From contig QORU01000002.1 in NCBI GenBank assembly GCA_003574785.1, positions 1 through 64,000 of the forward strand: 64,000 nucleotides of DNA, given 5' to 3'. The stretch is from Taklimakanibacter deserti (GTDB lineage: Bacteria > Pseudomonadota > Alphaproteobacteria > Rhizobiales > Aestuariivirgaceae). The notes under the pieces were generated by a model. The model saw only the letters and a list, made by a program, of their open reading frames with translations. It did not search any database and was not told the DNA's origin. Numbering within the stretch: position 1 is the stretch's first letter; the number at the start of each line of letters is the position of its first letter. Positions 50,725-59,926 of this stretch are shown one piece after another. Made by a program: the position numbers and the translations under genes.

Positions 50725-51186
50725 ATGAAATCGCTCACCATCGACACCGTCAACGGCCTGTGCGGTCTTCTCTTCATCGCCCTTGGCCTGCTCTTCGCCT
50801 ATGAATCCTGGGTGCTCGACATGGGCACCGCGCTGCGCATGGGCCCCGGCTACTTTCCCTTTTTCCTGGCGCTCCTGCTCCTCGTGCTGGGGATAGTCAT
50901 CCTCATCCAGGCAACACGCGTCAAAGGCGAGCCTGTTGGCCCCATTGCCTGGCGCGGCATGCTGCTGATCCTGCCGGCTCCCGTGCTCTTCGGGTTGACG
51001 GTGCGCGGCCTCGGCTTCATTCCGGCGGTCTTCCTCACCGCTCTCTTCGCCTCCTTCGCCAGCTTGCGCATGAAGCCGCTCATGGCGCTCGTCCTCGCGG
51101 CCGCGGTGACGGCCTTCTCCTATGTGGTGTTCAGCCTGGGCCTGGGCCTGCCGTTCAGAAGCTTCGGCCCCTGGCTTTCCTTCTGA
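50725..51186 (+). CDS. Tripartite tricarboxylate transporter small membrane subunit (TctB)
   Basis: A 153-residue membrane protein with four predicted helices (GLCGLLFIALGLLFAYES, FFPFFLALLLLVLGIVIL-like, IPAVFLTALFASFAS, ALVLAAAVTAFSYVVFSLGLG) and the TctB motif MGPGYFPFFLALLL. It partners TctA. AGGAACATGCAGG precedes the start. TctA follows after 10 bases. Confidence 0.92.
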   Translation: MKSLTIDTVNGLCGLLFIALGLLFAYESWVLDMGTALRMGPGYFPFFLALLLLVLGIVILIQATRVKGEPVGPIAWRGMLLILPAPVLFGLTVRGLGFIPAVFLTALFASFASLRMKPLMALVLAAAVTAFSYVVFSLGLGLPFRSFGPWLSF

Positions 51187-51196
51187 GGAGGACCCC

Positions 51197-52708
51197 ATGG
51201 AACTCTTCGACAATCTCGTCCTCGGCTTCGCCACCGCATCGACGCTGTGGAACCTTCTTTTCTGCCTGATCGGCGTTCTGCTCGGCACGCTGATCGGCGT
51301 CCTTCCCGGCATCGGCGCCACCGCGACCATCGCCATGCTGCTGCCGATCACCTTCCAGATCGGCGATCCCGTCTCCTCGCTCATCATGCTCGCCGGCATC
51401 TATTACGGCGCGCAATATGGCGGCTCGACCACCGCCATCCTGATCAACATGCCGGGCGAGTCCTCTTCCGCCGTGACGGCCATCGACGGCTACCAGATGG
51501 CGCGCAACGGGCGTGCCGGATCGGCGCTCGCCACAGCCGCCATCGGATCCTTTTTTGCCGGAACCGTCTCGACGGTGCTCATCGCGCTCTTCGCGCCGCC
51601 CTTGACCGCGGCCGCGCTCAAATTCGGATCGGCCGAATATTTCTCCCTGATGGTCGTCGGCCTCGTGTCATCCGTGGCCCTGGCCCACGGCTCCGTCGTC
51701 AAGGCGCTCGCCATGGTGGTGCTCGGCCTCCTGCTCGGCCTCGTCGGCACCGACGTGATATCCGGTTCGCCGCGTTTCAACTTCGGCATCAGTGAATATG
51801 CCGACGGACTGAACTTCGTGGCCGTCGCCGTCGCCGTGTTCGGCATCTCCGAGATCCTGCGCAATCTCGAGAACGAGCATGAGCGTTCCGTGCTGATCAG
51901 GAATGTCAGCGGACTCCTGCCGACGCGCGAGGATTTCCGCCGCATGGCGGCGCCGATCCTCAGGGGCACGGCCCTGGGTTCGGCGCTCGGCATCCTGCCG
52001 GGCAACGGCGCGGTTCTCGCCTCCTTCGCCTCCTATACGATCGAAAAGCGGGCTTCGAAGAACCCCCAGGAGTTCGGCAAGGGCGCCATCGAAGGTGTCG
52101 CCGGGCCTGAATCCGCCAACAATGCCGGCGCCCAGACCTCCTTCATCCCGATGCTGACGCTTGGCATCCCCGCCAATCCGGTGATGGCCTTGATGATCGG
52201 CGCCATGATCATCCAGGGCATCGTGCCCGGTCCCAATGTCGCGACCGAGAAGCCGGACCTCTTCTGGGGCATCATCGCCTCCATGTGGATCGGCAACCTC
52301 ATGCTGATCATCCTCAACTTGCCGCTCATCGGCCTGTGGGTGAAGCTACTGACGGTGCCTTACTATGTGCTTTTCCCGATCATCATGGCCTTCTGCTCGA
52401 TTGGCGTTTACAGCGTGAACTCTAACGCCTTCGACCTCTATTCCGTCGCCTTCTTCGGGCTTCTGGGCTATGCGCTGGTGAAATTGCGTTGCGAGCCCGC
52501 GCCCCTGCTTCTCGGCTTTGTGCTGGGCCCGCCTCTGGAGGAGAACTTGCGGCGCGCCATGATCTTCTCGCGTGGCGATCCCACGACCTTCGTCACCCGG
52601 CCGATCAGCGCCTTCCTGCTCCTGATCGCGCTCGCGGTGCTGATCATCGTGTTCCTGCCCTCGGTGAAGAAGAAGCGCGAAGAGGTGTTCGCCGAGGAGA
52701 ACACGTAA
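51197..52708 (+). CDS. Tripartite tricarboxylate transporter large membrane subunit (TctA)
   Basis: A 503-residue integral membrane protein, about 11-12 helices, with the TctA landmarks LIGVLPGIGATATIAMLLPITF, GIYYGAQYGGSTTAILINMPGESSS, GILPGNGAVLASFASYTIEK, GVAGPESANNAGAQTSFIPMLTLGIPANPVMALMIGAMIIQGI. It forms the translocation channel with TctB. GAGGAGGA before ATG 51197. End of the operon; the LysR gene converges with no gap. Confidence 0.95.
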   Translation: MELFDNLVLGFATASTLWNLLFCLIGVLLGTLIGVLPGIGATATIAMLLPITFQIGDPVSSLIMLAGIYYGAQYGGSTTAILINMPGESSSAVTAIDGYQMARNGRAGSALATAAIGSFFAGTVSTVLIALFAPPLTAAALKFGSAEYFSLMVVGLVSSVALAHGSVVKALAMVVLGLLLGLVGTDVISGSPRFNFGISEYADGLNFVAVAVAVFGISEILRNLENEHERSVLIRNVSGLLPTREDFRRMAAPILRGTALGSALGILPGNGAVLASFASYTIEKRASKNPQEFGKGAIEGVAGPESANNAGAQTSFIPMLTLGIPANPVMALMIGAMIIQGIVPGPNVATEKPDLFWGIIASMWIGNLMLIILNLPLIGLWVKLLTVPYYVLFPIIMAFCSIGVYSVNSNAFDLYSVAFFGLLGYALVKLRCEPAPLLLGFVLGPPLEENLRRAMIFSRGDPTTFVTRPISAFLLLIALAVLIIVFLPSVKKKREEVFAEENT

Positions 52709-53617
52709 CTACGATTTAAGGGCTTCGCGCTGCTTCAGCGCTTCGGTGAGCGCGTCGCGGAACAGCGCGATCGGCCGGGCCAGGCGGCCCGCCGGTGGGC
52801 GATGGACCAGCCAGGACTGGACCTCGGGGGTGAAGCCCTTGGACTCGATGACCATCACTTTCTTGCGCCAGCGCCCGCCCGAGAGTGCCGCTTCCGTTAT
52901 CAAACCGATGCCATGGCCGCGCGCGATCAGCGACATGCGCAGATCGGCGCTAAGCGCTTCGACGCCCACCATGAAAGGAAGGCCCGCCGCCTCGAACCGG
53001 TTGCGCATGTAGTTACGGAAGCCGCAGCCGCTCTCATTCATGACCCATGGATATCGGCTGAGATCCTCGAGGCTGGCACGTTTGGGCACGCCGAGAGAGG
53101 ATGCTGCGACGAGCAGCACCGAGTGCTTGACCAGACGCTCGCCCACGAGATCCTCGGACGGCGTTGTGCCCTCGGCGAGGCAAAGGGCGGCGGCATCGAC
53201 CTCGCTCTTCGCCACCTGCTCCATGAGCCTGGGCGACCAGCCGGCCGTGATGCGGAGCGCGAGTTTCGGGAATTCGCGACGCAGCCGGTCGAGCGGCAGA
53301 GCGAGCGCCGCATCCGAGAGATAGGGCATGATGCCCAGCCGGAATTCACCCTTGACCTCGCCATCGGGCGCGACGCCGGCCTTCAGGTCATCGAAGGAGC
53401 GCAACAGGCGCCGGCCATAGTCATAGGCTTCGCGCCCCGAAGCCGTCGGCTTGAACGGCTTCGATTGCCGGTCGAGCAGCGGCGTGCCGAGCCGCTCCTC
53501 GAGATTCTGGATGCGGCGCGTGACGCCGGGCTGGGTGAGATTGAGACGGGCCGAGGCGCCGACGACGGAGCCGGTCTCGACGACGGCGATGAAGGCTTCG
53601 AGATCGTGGATATTCAT
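52709..53617 (-). CDS. LysR family transcriptional regulator
   Basis: A 302-residue regulator: N-terminal winged helix-turn-helix (MNIHDLEAFIAVVETGSVVG, LNLTQPGVTRRIQNLEERLGTPLLDR) and the effector-binding domain. It is convergent with tctA (stops adjacent) and divergent from the MFS gene across 101 bp, so the MFS transporter is its likely target, possibly with the Tct genes. Effector unknown. Confidence 0.94.
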   Translation of the reverse strand: MNIHDLEAFIAVVETGSVVGASARLNLTQPGVTRRIQNLEERLGTPLLDRQSKPFKPTASGREAYDYGRRLLRSFDDLKAGVAPDGEVKGEFRLGIMPYLSDAALALPLDRLRREFPKLALRITAGWSPRLMEQVAKSEVDAAALCLAEGTTPSEDLVGERLVKHSVLLVAASSLGVPKRASLEDLSRYPWVMNESGCGFRNYMRNRFEAAGLPFMVGVEALSADLRMSLIARGHGIGLITEAALSGGRWRKKVMVIESKGFTPEVQSWLVHRPPAGRLARPIALFRDALTEALKQREALKS

Positions 53618-53718
53618 GAGTGATCCGCATAATCATTATCAGTTCATTTCATTTGTAGCATATTCCGCTTCTCGAATAAAGTTAGGCATGAATATGCACA
53701 ATCATTAGGTTGAAATCC
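53618..53718. promoter_or_regulatory. LysR-MFS divergent promoter region
   Basis: 101 bp, AT-rich relative to flanks, with an inverted repeat GCATATT (53658) / AATATGC (53691) and a direct repeat AATCATTA at 53631 and 53700. LysR operators usually lie in such regions; the exact site is a guess. Confidence 0.5.
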
Positions 53719-54939
53719 ATGCCGCTCGACAGCCAGGCCTGCGTCCTGCCGCAAGACCAGTCCGACCGGATCACCCTTTCGCTGATCCTCCTCTTCGCCT
53801 TCGCCACCGGCGTCATCGTCACCAACCTGTTCGCGCCGCAGACGCTGATCGGTCTCATCGGCCCATCGCTCGGACTCTCGGAAAGCGGCGCCGGGCTCAC
53901 CGTCATGGCCCCGCTCATCGGTTACTCGGCGGGCCTGTTCTTCGTGGTGCCGCTGGCCGATCTCGTGGAAAACCGCAGGCTCGTGCTCCTCATGCTGGGT
54001 GCCGCCGTGCTCGCGGCAGCGGCCAGCGCGCTGGCACCCGGCATCCTGACCTTGCTGGCGGCATTCTTCGTGCTCGGCATGGCCTCGTCCGTCATCCAGG
54101 TCCTCGTGCCCATAGCGGCATCGCTTGCAGCACCCGACCGTCGCGGCGCCGTGATCGGCGATGTCATGAGCGGACTGATGATCGGCATCCTGCTGTCGCG
54201 GCCGCTGGCGAGCCTGCTTGCGGCGCAATGGGGCTGGCGCGCCTTCTATGGATCAAGCGCCGTCGCGATGATGGCGCTCGGCATCGTCCTCGCTTTTCGC
54301 CTCCCGCCGCGCGCTCCCCGATCCGCCACGCCCTATCCGGCGCTCATTGCCTCGCTTTGGACGCTGTTTCGCGGCGAAAGGGCGCTGCGCCAGCGCTCAT
54401 TGACGGCGGGCCTGGTCATGGCCGCCTTCAGCCTGTTCTGGTCGGCCGTGGCGCTCGAACTGTCGCGACCGCCCTTCAGTCTCGGGCAATATGGCATCGC
54501 CGTTTTTGCGCTCCTCGGCGCCGGCGGGGCCTGCGCCACCTCCTTGTTCGGACGGCTGGGCGATCGCGGCTGGACGCGGCCCGCGACCATGGCCTCCCAT
54601 GGCCTCCTCATCGTCGCCATGAGCCTCGCGGCCTGGGCCGGATGGGCGGGAAACGGTGCCATTCTCGTCCCTCTCGCGGCCCTGGCTACCAGCGCCTTCC
54701 TGCTCGACTTCGCCGTCACCGGCGACCAGACGCTCGGCCGTCGGGCCGTCAACCTGCTCAATCCCGAATCCCGCGGCCGCCTCAACGGCATTTTCGTCGG
54801 CCTCTTCTTCGTCGGCGGAGCCATCGGGTCCGCGATCTCGGGACTGCTCTTCGCGGAGGGCGGCTGGCCGGCCATATGTTTTGCCGCCGCTCTCTTCGGT
54901 TTGGTGGCGCTCATCGCGCAGGCTCTCGCACGGCAATGA
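53719..54939 (+). CDS. MFS transporter
   Basis: A 406-residue major facilitator, about 12 helices in two halves. ITLSLILLFAFATGVIVTNLF opens helix 1; PLIGYSAGLFFVVPLADLVENRRLVL is the family motif between helices 2 and 3; RGRLNGIFVGLFFVGGAIGSAISGLLF is near the end. Sugar- or drug-efflux-type permease; substrate unknown. ATG 53719 chosen, three codons after a TTG. Confidence 0.9.
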   Translation: MPLDSQACVLPQDQSDRITLSLILLFAFATGVIVTNLFAPQTLIGLIGPSLGLSESGAGLTVMAPLIGYSAGLFFVVPLADLVENRRLVLLMLGAAVLAAAASALAPGILTLLAAFFVLGMASSVIQVLVPIAASLAAPDRRGAVIGDVMSGLMIGILLSRPLASLLAAQWGWRAFYGSSAVAMMALGIVLAFRLPPRAPRSATPYPALIASLWTLFRGERALRQRSLTAGLVMAAFSLFWSAVALELSRPPFSLGQYGIAVFALLGAGGACATSLFGRLGDRGWTRPATMASHGLLIVAMSLAAWAGWAGNGAILVPLAALATSAFLLDFAVTGDQTLGRRAVNLLNPESRGRLNGIFVGLFFVGGAIGSAISGLLFAEGGWPAICFAAALFGLVALIAQALARQ

Positions 54940-54995
54940 GTTGCCTGCCGCCGGTTCTTGCGTCATGATCGCCGGCTTTCGAGGAACGGCACATC

Positions 54996-55283
54996 ATGAG
55001 CGCCATCGTATCGATGTTCGACCAGATCCTGGTCAGAGTGAACTGCAAAGTCTGCGGGCCGACCGAGCTCAAGGTCGGGCAGCTGATCGGCAAGAGCGCT
55101 TTTGCCTGCGGCAGTTGCGGGGAGGACATTCGGCTCGACCAAGAGCCGCTGAAGTCGCATCTCGCGATGCTGGTCGACAACGCCGGCCGCATCGATGCCA
55201 AGCGCAAGCGCAGCGGCTATGTCGTCAAGCGTGCCGACAGACCAGAGGCGCTCACCCGAGGAAATCACCGCGGCGGGGCGTGA
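54996..55283 (+). CDS. Small zinc-ribbon-like protein
   Basis: A 95-residue protein with two CxxC pairs (NCKVCGPTELKVGQ and FACGSCGEDIRL) that could bind one zinc. The C-terminal part is basic (DAKRKRSGYVVKRADRPEAL). Role unknown, possibly nucleic-acid or protein binding. Its last 32 bases overlap the convergent cupin gene. Confidence 0.7.
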   Translation: MSAIVSMFDQILVRVNCKVCGPTELKVGQLIGKSAFACGSCGEDIRLDQEPLKSHLAMLVDNAGRIDAKRKRSGYVVKRADRPEALTRGNHRGGA

Positions 55284-55590
55284 AGCTGTCGATCAGCCGC
55301 CCGGCGGCGAGCGCCTTCACACCGTGAACGAGATTTGACGGCACGATATAGCCGCCCCCGGCGGAGATCGTCTCGGTGCGGCCGTCGATGGTGACCTCGA
55401 AGACGCCTTCGGCAATGTAGCTCGCCTGCACATGCGGATGCGAATGCATGGCGCCGACACCGCCCTTCTCGAAGGCGAACTCCACCATCATCAGTTCGGG
55501 CGTGTGCAGGATCACCCGGCGGCGATTGCCGTCGGGCGTCGCGGTCCATGCGCCATCCGCGGACTGGGCAAACAATTTCGTCTCGGTCAT
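55252..55590 (-). CDS. Cupin protein, KdgF-like
   Basis: A 112-residue single cupin: HSHPHVQASYIAEGVFEVTIDG (metal-binding HxH...E) and YIVPSNLVHGVKAL (second His). KdgF opens the ring of unsaturated uronates released by pectate or alginate lyases, and this protein sits beside kduD and kduI in a uronate operon, which supports that role. GGAG places the start at ATG 55590 rather than 55596. Last gene of the operon. Confidence 0.8.
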   Translation of the reverse strand: MTETKLFAQSADGAWTATPDGNRRRVILHTPELMMVEFAFEKGGVGAMHSHPHVQASYIAEGVFEVTIDGRTETISAGGGYIVPSNLVHGVKALAAGRLIDSFTPRRGDFLG

Positions 55591-55599
55591 GACCATCTC

Positions 55600-56361
55600 C
55601 TATCTCGCAAGCCAGCCGCCATCGACCGGGAGCGTGGCGCCATGCACATAGCGCGACGCCGGCGCCAAGAGAAACACCGCGGCATCGCCGATATCCGCCG
55701 GATCGCCCCAGCGGCCGGCGGGAATGCGGTTCAATATCTGGGTTCGGCGCTCGGGATCGGCGCGCAAAGCGGCCGTGTTGTTGGTCTCGATATAGCCGGG
55801 CGCAATGGCATTGACATTGATGTTCCTCGCCGCCCATTCGCAGGCGAGAAGCCGGGTCAGGCCGACCACGCCATGCTTCGATGCGGTGTACGAGGCGACA
55901 CGGATGCCGCCCTGGAAGGACAGCACCGAGGCGATATTGACGATGCGGCCTTGCCGTTCCTCCGCCAGCAAACGGCGGGCGAAAGCCTGGGAGAGGAAGA
56001 ACAGGCTCTTGAGATTGATGTCCATCACCTCGTCCCAATCCTGCTCCGAGAAATCCACCGCGTCCTGGCGGCGGATGATGCCGGCATTGTTGACAAGGCC
56101 GTCGAGCGGGCCGGAGGCCGCCCATGCCCGATCCAGCATCGCCTGGGCGGCGCGATGATCGGCGAGATCACATGCGTAAGACTGGAAGCCGGCGCCCAGA
56201 GCGGCCATCGCGGCTTCCGTCTCGGCCATGGACGAGCGCCCGACGCCGATGACGGCGCCGCCCGCTCTGCCGATTGCAAGCGCGATGCCCTGCCCGATGC
56301 CGGTATTGGCGCCGGTGACCAGGATGCGCTTGCCGGTCAGGTCGAAGGCGGTTGCGCTCAT
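55600..56361 (-). CDS. kduD: 2-dehydro-3-deoxy-D-gluconate 5-dehydrogenase
   Basis: A 253-residue SDR: ILVTGANTGIGQGIA at residue 13, NNAGIIRR, catalytic Ser and YTASK in SVLSFQGGIRVASYTASKHGV, IAPGYIETNNTAALR. The FDLTGKR start and NIPAGRWGDPADI-like segment (RIPAGRWGDPADIG) match KduD. It reduces 5-dehydro-4-deoxy-type uronate (DKI) intermediates to KDG. Overlaps kduI by 4 bp. Confidence 0.9.
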   Translation of the reverse strand: MSATAFDLTGKRILVTGANTGIGQGIALAIGRAGGAVIGVGRSSMAETEAAMAALGAGFQSYACDLADHRAAQAMLDRAWAASGPLDGLVNNAGIIRRQDAVDFSEQDWDEVMDINLKSLFFLSQAFARRLLAEERQGRIVNIASVLSFQGGIRVASYTASKHGVVGLTRLLACEWAARNINVNAIAPGYIETNNTAALRADPERRTQILNRIPAGRWGDPADIGDAAVFLLAPASRYVHGATLPVDGGWLAR

Positions 56362-57206
56362 CTGAGCGCGTCCATCGCGACGGGATCCATGTCGGTATAA
56401 TCGGCATTGTCGCCGGCCATGGCCCAGATGAAGGCATAGCTGGACGTGCCGGCGCCCGAATGGATGGACCAGGGCGGCGACAGGACCGCCTCCTCATTGG
56501 CGACCACGATATGACGCGTCTCGTCGGGCTCGCCCAGCAAATGCAGGATGCGGGCATTCTCCGGCAGATCGAAATAGAGATAGACCTCCATCCGCCGGTC
56601 ATGCACATGCGCCGGCATGGTGTTCCAGACCGAGCCCTTGGCGAGCTCGGTCATGCCGACCACCAATTGGCAAGTCCTGGCGCTCTCGTCATGGATGAAC
56701 TGGAAGATGGAGCGCTCATTGGATGTCGCCCGGCTGCCGAGATCGAGCCGCTTGGCATCGCCGATGCGGATCAGCCGCGCCGGATACGCCTGATGCGCCG
56801 GCGCGCTCAGCAGGTAGAATTTCGCCGGCTTGTCGCTTGCTTCCGAAGCGAAGGAGACCGACTTCGTCCCCATGCCGAGATAGAGCATGTCGCGATTGCC
56901 AAGCGCGTGCGTTTCGCCATCGGCGACGATCGTGCCGGCACCGCCGATATTGACCGCGATCATTTCCCGGCGAGCGAGGAACTCCTTGGTGCCGGTCGGC
57001 TTGATGGCGGCAAGCGACAGGGGCGCTGAGAGCGGCATGACGCCGCCAATGATCATGCGGTCGTAGTGAGTGTAGGTGAGATGGATGCGGCCGGGCTCGA
57101 ACAAGCTGCCGATATGGAAATGCTCCCGCAATTCATCCGTTCCCATGCGTGCGGCGGCTCCGGCATCGATCGCGTGGCGTGTCGAATATTTCACTTCGTC
57201 CTGCAT
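56358..57206 (-). CDS. kduI: 5-keto-4-deoxyuronate isomerase
   Basis: A 282-residue cupin isomerase. Family landmarks: YSTRHAIDAGAAARMGTDELREHFHIGSLF, THYDRMIIGGVMPL, FLARREMIAVNIGGAGTI, PAHVHDRRMEVYLYFDLPE with the metal His and Glu, and PPWSIHSGAGTSSYAFIWAMAGDN. It isomerises 4-deoxy-L-threo-5-hexosulose uronate to DK-II before KduD. Within the minus-strand operon. Confidence 0.96.
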   Translation of the reverse strand: MQDEVKYSTRHAIDAGAAARMGTDELREHFHIGSLFEPGRIHLTYTHYDRMIIGGVMPLSAPLSLAAIKPTGTKEFLARREMIAVNIGGAGTIVADGETHALGNRDMLYLGMGTKSVSFASEASDKPAKFYLLSAPAHQAYPARLIRIGDAKRLDLGSRATSNERSIFQFIHDESARTCQLVVGMTELAKGSVWNTMPAHVHDRRMEVYLYFDLPENARILHLLGEPDETRHIVVANEEAVLSPPWSIHSGAGTSSYAFIWAMAGDNADYTDMDPVAMDALR

Positions 57207-57228
57207 GCTCGAGTCTTCTCTTTCTGTT

Positions 57229-58008
57229 TCAAGTCTTGGGCGTCAGCGCCTGCCGGCGCTCCACCAGGTAGTCTGCCTGCTGGCCGATCATGCGCTTGCG
57301 ATAGCGGTCCTGGGCCGCCGACAAATGGGCGCGCATGGCTTCGCGCGCCGCTTCGGCATCGCCTGCCGAAATCGCGTTCAGGATAAGCAAATGCTCGCGC
57401 TGCAGGCCGGTCAGATAGTCGAAGGTCAGGACCTCGGGCGAATACCAGGGCGATGTTACGTCGCAAGGAATGGTCCGGTCGCCCAAGGCTTCGAGTATTT
57501 CGACATAAAAGGGATTGTTCGTCGCCGAGGCGATCTCGAGATGGAAGGCGAAGTCCGCCTTGCCGGTCGGCTGGCCGAGATTGAGCATGCGCTCGAATTC
57601 GAAGAAGGCCTCCTGGATGCGCGCCTCCTGACCGGCATTGCGCCTCACCGCAGCGAGGCCGGCGCTTTCGATCTCGATCCCCATGCGCACCTCCAGCACA
57701 TTGATGGCCTGACTCACCTTCTTGTTCTCGCGCTTCAGGGCGCTGAAGGCATGCGCCGGATGATCGAGCACGAACACGCCTGCTCCCTGGCGCGATTCGA
57801 CCAGCCCGTCGGCGGCGAGGCTGGTGATCGCCTCGCGGATCACGGTGCGCGAGACGCCGTAGGTCTCGGTCATCTGGCCCTCGGTCGGCAATTTCTGGCC
57901 CGGCGCGAAGGCGCCGTTCAGGATCTGCTCGCGCAGACCTGAGATGATGCGCTCCGAGAGCTTGGGTTTGCGCTCGTTGCGGGACTCGGATTGGGTGTCG
58001 GATGTCAT
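57229..58008 (-). CDS. GntR family regulator (FCD type)
   Basis: A 259-residue regulator: N-terminal GntR winged helix (LSERIISGLREQILNGAFAPGQKLPTEGQMTETYGVSRTVIREAITSLAADGLVESRQGAGVFV) and an FCD domain with the metal-binding His residues (FHLEIASATNN, REHLLILNAI). Probably a repressor of this uronate operon, relieved by a uronate or its product, like UxuR/ExuR/KdgR. It is inside the operon and 7 bases from dctM. Confidence 0.93.
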   Translation of the reverse strand: MTSDTQSESRNERKPKLSERIISGLREQILNGAFAPGQKLPTEGQMTETYGVSRTVIREAITSLAADGLVESRQGAGVFVLDHPAHAFSALKRENKKVSQAINVLEVRMGIEIESAGLAAVRRNAGQEARIQEAFFEFERMLNLGQPTGKADFAFHLEIASATNNPFYVEILEALGDRTIPCDVTSPWYSPEVLTFDYLTGLQREHLLILNAISAGDAEAAREAMRAHLSAAQDRYRKRMIGQQADYLVERRQALTPKT

Positions 58009-58015
58009 GTCGGAC

Positions 58016-59305
58016 CTATCGAAAGACGCTCGGCAACCAGAGCGAGATCGCCGGGACGTAGGTGACGAGAGCCAGGACGACGAGACCCGCGCCATAGAAC
58101 GGCCAGATCGAGCGCATCGCTTCCCAGACCGAGATCTTACCGACGGCGCAAGCGACGAACTGCACCGCACCGACCGGCGGCGTGTTCAGGCCGATGCCGT
58201 AGTTCAGGATCATGATCACCCCGAAATGCACCGGATCGACGCCGAAATGCTGGGCGACGGGCAGGAAGATCGGCGTCGTGATGATGATGGTCGGTCCCAT
58301 GTCCATGAAGGTGCCGAGGAACAGCATCAGGATGTTGAGGAGCATCAGGATCATCAGCGGATTGTCGGAGATCGTGCCGAGCCCCGCGGCGAGCGCCGCC
58401 GGCACCTTCAGGAATGCCATCAGCCAGGAGAAGGATGCCGCGGTCCCGATGATCAAGAGGATCATGGCGGTGGTGCGCACCGCGCCCAGCGTGGCGTGGA
58501 CGAAGTTCGGCCAGTCCATCTGGCGATAGACGAAAATCGTCACCAGCAGCGCATAGATGACGGCGATGCAGGAGCTTTCGGTGGCGGTGAAGACGCCGGA
58601 GCGCACACCGCCGAAGATGATGGCGATGAGCAGCAGGCCGGGTACGGCCACGATGGCGAGGTGCCCGACTGCCCGCAAGCCCGGAAAGGGTTCGGTCGGA
58701 TAGTCGCGGCGGCGCGCCACCACATAGGCCGTGACCATCAGCGCCAAGGCCAGCAGCAGCCCGGGCAGGATTCCGGCGGTGAACAGATCGGCGATCGAGA
58801 TTTTTCCGCCGGCCGAGATCGAATAGATGATCATGTTGTGCGAGGGCGGCAGAAGCAACGCGATCAGCGCCGCCATCGAGGTGACATTGACGGCGTAGTC
58901 GGCGCCATAGCCGCGCGCCTTCATTTGCGGGATCATCAGCCCGCCGACCGCCGCCGCTTCGGCGACCGCCGAGCCCGATATGCCGCCGAACAAGGTCGCG
59001 GTCGCGATATTCACTTGCCCGAGCCCGCCCCTGATATGGCCGACGAGAGACCCGGCAAAGGCGATGATGCGTTTCGCGATGCCGCCCCTGACCATCAGGT
59101 CGCCGGCATAGATGAAGAACGGGATGGCGAGCAGCGAGAACACGCTCATGCCGGAATTCATGCGCTGGAAGACCACCAGCGGCGGCAGTCCCATGTAAAG
59201 GACGGTGGCGAAGCTCGCTATGCCCAAGCAAAAGGCAATCGGCGTGCCGATCAGCATGAGCAATGTGAAGACGCCGAAGAGGATGAGAAGCTCCATGCCG
59301 GTCAT
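58016..59305 (-). CDS. TRAP transporter large permease (DctM)
   Basis: A 429-residue integral membrane protein with about 12 helices: LLILFGVFTLLMLIGTPIAFCLG, the IPFFIYAGDLMVRGGIAKRI motif, GISGSAVAEAAAVGGLMIPQM, LLPPSHNMIIYSISAGGKISI and PVGAVQFVACAVGKI near the end. It forms the translocation channel with DctQ. Overlaps dctQ by 4 bp. Confidence 0.95.
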   Translation of the reverse strand: MTGMELLILFGVFTLLMLIGTPIAFCLGIASFATVLYMGLPPLVVFQRMNSGMSVFSLLAIPFFIYAGDLMVRGGIAKRIIAFAGSLVGHIRGGLGQVNIATATLFGGISGSAVAEAAAVGGLMIPQMKARGYGADYAVNVTSMAALIALLLPPSHNMIIYSISAGGKISIADLFTAGILPGLLLALALMVTAYVVARRRDYPTEPFPGLRAVGHLAIVAVPGLLLIAIIFGGVRSGVFTATESSCIAVIYALLVTIFVYRQMDWPNFVHATLGAVRTTAMILLIIGTAASFSWLMAFLKVPAALAAGLGTISDNPLMILMLLNILMLFLGTFMDMGPTIIITTPIFLPVAQHFGVDPVHFGVIMILNYGIGLNTPPVGAVQFVACAVGKISVWEAMRSIWPFYGAGLVVLALVTYVPAISLWLPSVFR

Positions 59306-59874
59306 ACCTTCGCGTTTTCGAGCTCGACCGCCACTTCGGCCGGCGGCTCGGCATCGATCGCCTCATCGATCGGCGCCCCCGACAGGCGCAGCACGATGCG
59401 TTCCACGGCGAAAATCGAGATGAGCAATCCCCCGCCCACCAGCGGCAGGTAGTCGAAGCCCCCGGAAATGCCGAGCGACGGCAGGACCGAATCCCAGGTG
59501 AGGCCGACGAGCTGACCGCCATACCAGATCATGCCGAGACCGAAAGCGAGGATGATGACGTCGGTGATCATGCGCAGCGTCTTCTTGGCGCCGGGCGGCA
59601 GCACATAAAGCAGCACGTCGAAACCGAGATGCACATTGTCGCGAACGCCCACCGCGGCGCCGAGAAAGATGAACCAGCTCATCAGCATGACCGAAGCGGG
59701 CTCGGTCCAGCTCGGCGACTGGTTGAGGACATAGCGGCCGAAGACCTGCCAGGCGACGAAGAGCGTCATCAGCACGAGGCCGCTGCCTGCGATCATGAGC
59801 GCGACACGGCTCAGCCCCGACATCAGACCGGCGAGCCTTCCCAGGCGGTCTCGTCTTTGCGGAGTATCGATCAT
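59302..59874 (-). CDS. TRAP transporter small permease (DctQ)
   Basis: A 190-residue membrane protein with four helices: GLVLMTLFVAWQVFGRYVLN, ASVMLMSWFIFLGAAVGVRDNVHLG, ITDVIILAFGLGMIWYGGQLV, YLPLVGGGLLISIFAVER. The SWTEPASVMLMSWFIFLG motif is typical. ATG 59874 has GGAAG upstream. Together with DctM and DctP it imports an organic acid, here probably a uronate. Confidence 0.92.
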   Translation of the reverse strand: MIDTPQRRDRLGRLAGLMSGLSRVALMIAGSGLVLMTLFVAWQVFGRYVLNQSPSWTEPASVMLMSWFIFLGAAVGVRDNVHLGFDVLLYVLPPGAKKTLRMITDVIILAFGLGMIWYGGQLVGLTWDSVLPSLGISGGFDYLPLVGGGLLISIFAVERIVLRLSGAPIDEAIDAEPPAEVAVELENAKV

Positions 59875-59926
59875 GGCTTTCTTCCAGGGAGAGGCGGCGC
59901 GCCGGAGCGCGCCGCCACGGTTTCTG

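Noticed and set aside
57944..59452. 502-codon plus-strand frame opposite dctM
   Set aside because: Its protein is an Asp/Arg/His-rich shadow; DctM is certain.
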